Shown here piece by piece: positions 59,817 through 64,000 of a DNA stretch of 64,000 nucleotides; the stretch's first letter is position 1; the number at the start of each line of letters is the position of its first letter. Under the pieces are notes generated by a model that saw only the letters and a list, made by a program, of their open reading frames with translations, did not search any database and had not been told where the DNA came from. Source of the DNA: CALVGQ01 sp964368495 (lineage in GTDB: Bacteria > Bacillota_I > Bacilli_A > Erysipelotrichales > Erysipelotrichaceae); contig CAYJAJ010000007.1 of assembly GCA_964368495.1 (NCBI GenBank), positions 5,640 to 69,639 on the forward strand, in the 5' to 3' direction. The position numbers were made by a program, and so were the translations under genes.

Positions 59817-62786
59817 TTATTCAATAACTAAATCGCAAATGTTGTTGAGCTCATTTTTTTCATAACCGTCAGGGCATATCGCACATGAAAATTCATTTTC
59901 ACAGCCAACAGGGTATTGAAGTGGTTGTGTAGGATCTTGAGTTCCTGAAGCACTATCTGTTGTCGTTGTTGTAGTTGTGGTCGTTGTTGTGCTTTCTGTA
60001 GATGGGGTTGTCGTTGTTACTGGGACATAGTAAGTGATTTCAATCTTTTGAAGTTTAACCTCACTTTGTTTAACTGTAAATGAACCTCCATTTGCAGCTA
60101 CACCATTAACCTTAATTTCGTTTTTATTTGCTAATGTGTTATCCTCAATCGTTTGAGTTGTAACATCAGTAAACCCACTGTTTTTAATCCACTCTTCAAT
60201 GATGCTTGCAGTAGCATTTACTGAAGGAATCGTGATTGTTACATCGTTATCAGAAACTTTGATATCACCTGCACACACTTGATTGCTACTGTTGCCTAAA
60301 TATTCATAGGCATAATAACCACAAATTGTAATTGTACTTCCTGGTGCAAATGGAACATCAATTTCTATTTTATCACTTCCAGTATCAATGTTTTCATAAG
60401 TAACACCATTGATTAATACATCTGCACGATAGCGTATCGGTCCAAATATCCATGTCCAATCAAATAATTTTTGGCCAATTGCGCTAATCCACTGACCATT
60501 TACTTCAATACCAAAGTCTTTTGTGTCTTCTGCTAAAGTTGTTTTTGAAGGATCTGGATAAGTTGACCAATCAAGTTCAATTGTTCCATTGGCTTCATTG
60601 ACTACTTCTACATCAAAGCTATCTAAATTTTCAACAGTAACATCTTCTGGAGAAATTAACGAGTAGAAATCTTCGTTGATTTTTCCTGTTGTTACAAATT
60701 GAGAATCCATATCTGAAATCGGGCTAGTGTATGGGAATGTACCTAGTATATGTGTAATATCCTTAACACTACTTGGACGCTGTACAGCACCTGGTGTTTC
60801 ATCTTGATTTAAGACGTCAAGCATGGCCTCAGAAATTCTACCAGTAAGATTCAACCTTGATTTAGAGGACGTCCAATAATTTTCGCTATCCGCTTTTTCA
60901 TATCCTACCCAAACACTAGTAGTGTAATTAGTCGTACTGCTAATCATCCATTTATCTTTTGAATTTCCTACAGGGATACCAAAGTCTGCAGCCTCTTCAC
61001 CCCAGTTGGTAGTTCCAGTTTTTGCATAGACTGGATAACCTCTTTCTAATACTTGCATGTAATTGCCATAAGGTCCATATACATTTGAATATAAAAGTTC
61101 GCTCACTAAATAAGCAGTTTCTTCACTTACTACAGGTTGCTCACTATAACTTGCTTCATACGGTGTAGTTCCATCATCAAAGATGATTTTTGTAACTGTA
61201 TGGGGTGTAATGTAGGAACCTTCATTCATGATTACACTTTGAGCGGCAGCCAATTCAACAGCATTGGCTTGGAATGTTGATCCACCAATAGCATAACCGA
61301 TATCAAAACTTTCATCAGTGACTTTACTAAATCCAAGTGCTTGAAGATGATCAACTACTGAACTTCTTCCACTAGGAAGAACGTCGATAACTTCATCTAA
61401 CGTAATAAGCGCAGGGGTATTCATGGAAGTACCTACAGCATCAAACAATGTCATTTCTCCATTATAAATCCCATTGTAGTTTTTAACTACTTTGTCAGTA
61501 CCTGCATAAACATAAGGCCTATCGGTTACAACATGACTTGTTGACCAACCTAAATGTTCAAAGGCTAATGCATAAGATAAAATAGGCTTAACGCTTGATC
61601 CAGGTTGATTGTATTGATCTGTTGCGTGATTTAATAATAAGCTTCCACCATCAGCGTAGTTTCTTCCTCCACCAATCGCAACGATTTCCCCAGTATCATT
61701 ATCTAGTGATACAAGAGCCATTTCCATTGCCTCATCAGGGAATTGTACACTTTCAATTTCTCCTGCTTGTAGTTGTTCTGCTACTTGTTGTGCCTCTTTG
61801 TCCATAGCAGTATAAATTTTCATTGGGACATTAGAAGGATCTTTACCAGTTAACTCTTTTACTTCTTCAATAACAACATCGATATAACTTTGATAAGGAT
61901 CACCATTTCCAGCACCACGGTTCGCTCCAACAGTGTCCACTAATTGATCTTCAATGTTGATGCTTGCAGCTAAATCTGCTTCTTCTTCAGTGATGTAGCC
62001 ATGACGTGTCATTAGGTATAAAACAGTGTTTCTTCGCTCTGTTGCATAATCTAAATTATTAAGTGGGTTATATCGTGTAGGTGCATTAACGATCCCTGCT
62101 AGTAAGGCACTTTCAGATAGTGTTAAGCTCGTTACACTTTTACCAAAGTAAAATTCAGCAGCTTCTTGTACACCACGAATGTTACCACTACCACCAAAAT
62201 TAACTTTATTTAAATAATATTCTAATATTTTTTCTTTACTTGTTAAGGATTCAAGCTCCATTGCCATAAAAATTTCTTGAACTTTTTGCTCAATATCATT
62301 TGAACCATAACCTTCTTCACTCATAAAGAAAGAATTGTCTATAAGTTGCATTGTTAAGGTTGAACCACCTTGAGGAAATGATAAACGACCTGCTTTAACT
62401 GTTGCGATAACATTCTCAAACATGGCTTTCACAAATCGGCTAACGTCAAAACCATTGTGTTCAAAATAACGACTATCTTCAACAGAGATAAATGCATCGA
62501 CTAATGATGTTGGTAAATCATCATAAGAAACATTTGTTCTAATTTGGTATCCTACCTCAGCAATTAATTCGCCTTCACTATCAAATATTTGTGATGATTC
62601 AGGGCTTTCAAAATTATCTAATGATAAAACAGGGGCATTGGATACCATGGTACTAACTAAAATAATCCCACCTAAACATACCAATAGACCACTTATCGCA
62701 ATAAAACTTATTATAGCTAATAAGATATTCTTTTTATTTAATCTTACTTTTTTCTTTTTTGGTTTACTTGTTTTATTTTGTGTCAT
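59817..62786 (-). CDS. ponA: Class A penicillin-binding protein 1A/1B
   Basis: This 989-residue bifunctional peptidoglycan synthase has a cytoplasmic Lys-rich N-terminus, one membrane helix (about 22-48) and a GT51 transglycosylase domain (EDSRYFEHNGFD near 108-119 and QGGSTLTMQL near 143-152). The transpeptidase active-site motifs are SSVK (about 397-400), SMN (about 456) and KTGTT (about 590-594). A C-terminal extracellular extension carries beta-sandwich segments and PASTA-like stretches. It ends in a 20-residue Thr/Ser run and a Cys-rich terminal tail. It lies 3 bp after recU, as in Bacillus, and is much longer than E. coli PBP1A-type cores. Confidence 0.92.
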   Translation of the reverse strand: MTQNKTSKPKKKKVRLNKKNILLAIISFIAISGLLVCLGGIILVSTMVSNAPVLSLDNFESPESSQIFDSEGELIAEVGYQIRTNVSYDDLPTSLVDAFISVEDSRYFEHNGFDVSRFVKAMFENVIATVKAGRLSFPQGGSTLTMQLIDNSFFMSEEGYGSNDIEQKVQEIFMAMELESLTSKEKILEYYLNKVNFGGSGNIRGVQEAAEFYFGKSVTSLTLSESALLAGIVNAPTRYNPLNNLDYATERRNTVLYLMTRHGYITEEEADLAASINIEDQLVDTVGANRGAGNGDPYQSYIDVVIEEVKELTGKDPSNVPMKIYTAMDKEAQQVAEQLQAGEIESVQFPDEAMEMALVSLDNDTGEIVAIGGGRNYADGGSLLLNHATDQYNQPGSSVKPILSYALAFEHLGWSTSHVVTDRPYVYAGTDKVVKNYNGIYNGEMTLFDAVGTSMNTPALITLDEVIDVLPSGRSSVVDHLQALGFSKVTDESFDIGYAIGGSTFQANAVELAAAQSVIMNEGSYITPHTVTKIIFDDGTTPYEASYSEQPVVSEETAYLVSELLYSNVYGPYGNYMQVLERGYPVYAKTGTTNWGEEAADFGIPVGNSKDKWMISSTTNYTTSVWVGYEKADSENYWTSSKSRLNLTGRISEAMLDVLNQDETPGAVQRPSSVKDITHILGTFPYTSPISDMDSQFVTTGKINEDFYSLISPEDVTVENLDSFDVEVVNEANGTIELDWSTYPDPSKTTLAEDTKDFGIEVNGQWISAIGQKLFDWTWIFGPIRYRADVLINGVTYENIDTGSDKIEIDVPFAPGSTITICGYYAYEYLGNSSNQVCAGDIKVSDNDVTITIPSVNATASIIEEWIKNSGFTDVTTQTIEDNTLANKNEIKVNGVAANGGSFTVKQSEVKLQKIEITYYVPVTTTTPSTESTTTTTTTTTTTDSASGTQDPTQPLQYPVGCENEFSCAICPDGYEKNELNNICDLVIE

Positions 62787-62789
62787 AGG

Positions 62790-63365
62790 TTATTCTCCTT
62801 TAAAATATAGTTCATCAATGACCTTTAAATAGTTAACAGGGGGTGTTAAAGAATAAGGAATGATTGAAGCATTCTCTTTAAACCACTGATAAGGTATAGA
62901 ACTTTTTGTAGTGCTTGTATAAGTATTTAAAAATTTTTCTGCATCAACATAGTATGTTTCATCAAAACTATTAAATCGAATTAAGATGAATGCAATAGCA
63001 CCATGCTTTAATACATTTTCTAAATGACTTATTTGATGTTGGTGAATACTAGAGAATGGAAAAGAAGTTTTACTGTTTGTTTCCTTAGCTTCAAAATCAA
63101 TATAACGACCTTTATATATTCCGTTATAATCTGTTGTGCTTGGAGTTTTAAAGTAAGCTTCATCAATTTTAGCAGAGCTTCTTTTAGGATAATCAACGTG
63201 TACAATTTGAACAGGAGTTGGCTTTTTATAGATAACCGCTTTTTCAACTTCTAAGTAATATTGATTACTTAAGTTGATATCATGTTCTAAACTCATTCCA
63301 CGATGACCATTACTGGAAAGATTCACTCGATTGCTAGTTTTTTTACCATTTGGATAATTAATCAT
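62790..63365 (-). CDS. recU: Holliday junction resolvase RecU
   Basis: This 191-residue RecU-type nuclease has an N-terminal stretch NRVNLSSNGHRGM (about 11-23). The catalytic core is built around TTDYNGIYKGRYIDFEAKETNSKT (split, about 80-103), with the active Asp, Glu and Lys, and is followed by HQHQISHLENVLKHGAIAF (about 109-127). It resolves recombination intermediates and aids chromosome segregation. The ATG at 63365 has AAAGGTGAAG upstream. A GTG at 63374 is within the ribosome site. Confidence 0.95.
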   Translation of the reverse strand: MINYPNGKKTSNRVNLSSNGHRGMSLEHDINLSNQYYLEVEKAVIYKKPTPVQIVHVDYPKRSSAKIDEAYFKTPSTTDYNGIYKGRYIDFEAKETNSKTSFPFSSIHQHQISHLENVLKHGAIAFILIRFNSFDETYYVDAEKFLNTYTSTTKSSIPYQWFKENASIIPYSLTPPVNYLKVIDELYFKGE

Positions 63366-63513
63366 TTTCTTCACCTTTATTTATTATAACCAAATATGCA
63401 ATACTTTGCCATATTTTCATGCTTAAATGTAAAAAACAAAACTACTTAATTAAGAAAAAATTAAATATTGAACCACATTAAACAACGCATAATATCAATT
63501 AGGAGTGATGAAA

Positions 63514-64000
63514 ATGGAAGTGACTTTATTACAATGGATTGATAGTTTTTTGAACAATCCCATAGTTTTATATGGGTTTTATTGCATTACACGCTTAGGT
63601 GACTTTGCAGTGATATGGTTTGTTTTTGCACTAGCACTACACTTTAAAAAGAAACAAACTACTCAAGTCTATTTGTTGTTAATATCTTTATTGATTACTG
63701 TTGTTTTAGTAGAAATCTTTTTAAAAGAAGTGTTCCAAAGACCACGACCTTTTATAGCCCATGAAGAAATTACAGCTTATTTTATTAGTCCTAGTACTTA
63801 TAGTTTTCCATCAGGTCATGCAGCAAGTAGTTTTGCAGCAGCGCTGATGATTTACTTAGGGGATAGAAAGTGGGGTAAACTTGCATTAGTGTTAGCCAGC
63901 TTGATTTCTTTTTCAAGATTAGTACTTCAAGTCCATTATCCAAGTGATGTCCTTTTTGGAATAATACTAGGAAGTGGTGTTTCATGGATAGTTTATTGGG
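63514..64000 (+). CDS. PAP2 family phosphatase, 3' end beyond the window
   Basis: The frame from 63514 is open to the window end (162 codons). Membrane helices alternate with the acid-phosphatase motifs: K-x6-RP in KEVFQRPRP (about 76-84), PSGH in FPSGHAAS (about 103-110) and SR-x5-H-x3-D in SRLVLQVHYPSD (about 136-147). Such proteins dephosphorylate undecaprenyl pyrophosphate or phosphatidate. The ATG at 63514 has AGGAG 8 bp upstream. A 148-bp gap to the divergent recU gene contains the promoter region, with nothing else seen. Confidence 0.9.
   Translation, partial: MEVTLLQWIDSFLNNPIVLYGFYCITRLGDFAVIWFVFALALHFKKKQTTQVYLLLISLLITVVLVEIFLKEVFQRPRPFIAHEEITAYFISPSTYSFPSGHAASSFAAALMIYLGDRKWGKLALVLASLISFSRLVLQVHYPSDVLFGIILGSGVSWIVYW

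Noticed and set aside
59930..60010. Low-complexity ACA/GTT-type microsatellite
   Set aside because: It encodes the Thr/Ser run of the PBP tail in frame, so it is reported there and not as a separate repeat element.
1..64000. CRISPR arrays, transposases, phage genes
   Set aside because: No regularly spaced repeats, transposase motifs or phage structural genes were seen on either strand.

Overview
This is a low-GC, AT-rich bacterial chromosome segment from a Firmicute (Bacillota) relative. Synteny and gene repertoire support this: yneF-plsY-parE-parC, hisS-aspS behind a T-box leader, HrcA/CIRCE control of grpE-dnaK-dnaJ, RNase J, rsmD-coaD-ylbJ, and a ypmB-dnaD-nth...ponA-recU neighbourhood. 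Strong AGGAGG-type ribosome sites and short intergenic gaps fit the same group. An Erysipelotrichia-like or related gut lineage is my best guess, but this is inference. No prophage, insertion sequence or CRISPR array was seen.

Region 1 (1-18.2 kb) is a catabolic locus. It starts with the tail of an acetamidase/formamidase-type gene. A CcpA/LacI-type operator-promoter then drives a sugar ABC importer (binding lipoprotein and two permeases, no ATPase). The same unit carries a small membrane protein, two near-duplicate PIG-L (LmbE) deacetylases flanking an amidohydrolase, a GH4 glycosidase and a PfkB kinase. A convergent DeoR-family regulator separates this from a divergent inositol operon: iolB-, iolD-, iolE- and iolG-like genes, a methylmalonate-semialdehyde dehydrogenase, a transaldolase-family protein, and the missing MsmX/UgpC-type ATPase. 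Read together, the two units look like one pathway that imports, deacylates and cleaves an N-acylated glycosyl-inositol or aminocyclitol and then burns the inositol. This is the most interesting candidate system in the window.

Region 2 (18.2-32.3 kb) holds a MATE exporter, two overlapping membrane diguanylate-cyclase-type genes, the T-box hisS-aspS operon, a structured RNA candidate (6S-like), yneF, plsY, and topoisomerase IV (parE, parC). A flavodoxin-like gene and tRNA-Leu(CAA) follow.

Region 3 (32.4-50.8 kb) is housekeeping: a ferritin-like DUF protein, RNase J, peptide deformylase, a FtsW/RodA protein, rsmD, coaD, a YlbJ-like protein, a PHP phosphatase, an ECF-type sigma factor with membrane segments, and a lipoprotein. 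The heat-shock operon hrcA-grpE-dnaK-dnaJ is interrupted by a polysaccharide deacetylase gene. A CIRCE-preceded clpB carries an apparent frame-disrupting deletion, followed by a CofE-like ligase gene.

Region 4 (50.8-64 kb) has an MFS transporter, a nitroreductase, a NERD protein, a MarR-TSUP operon, a thioredoxin-like secreted protein, YpmB-like/DnaD/Nth, a large TPR protein, PBP1A with an unusual Thr/Cys tail, RecU, and a PAP2 phosphatase cut by the window end.
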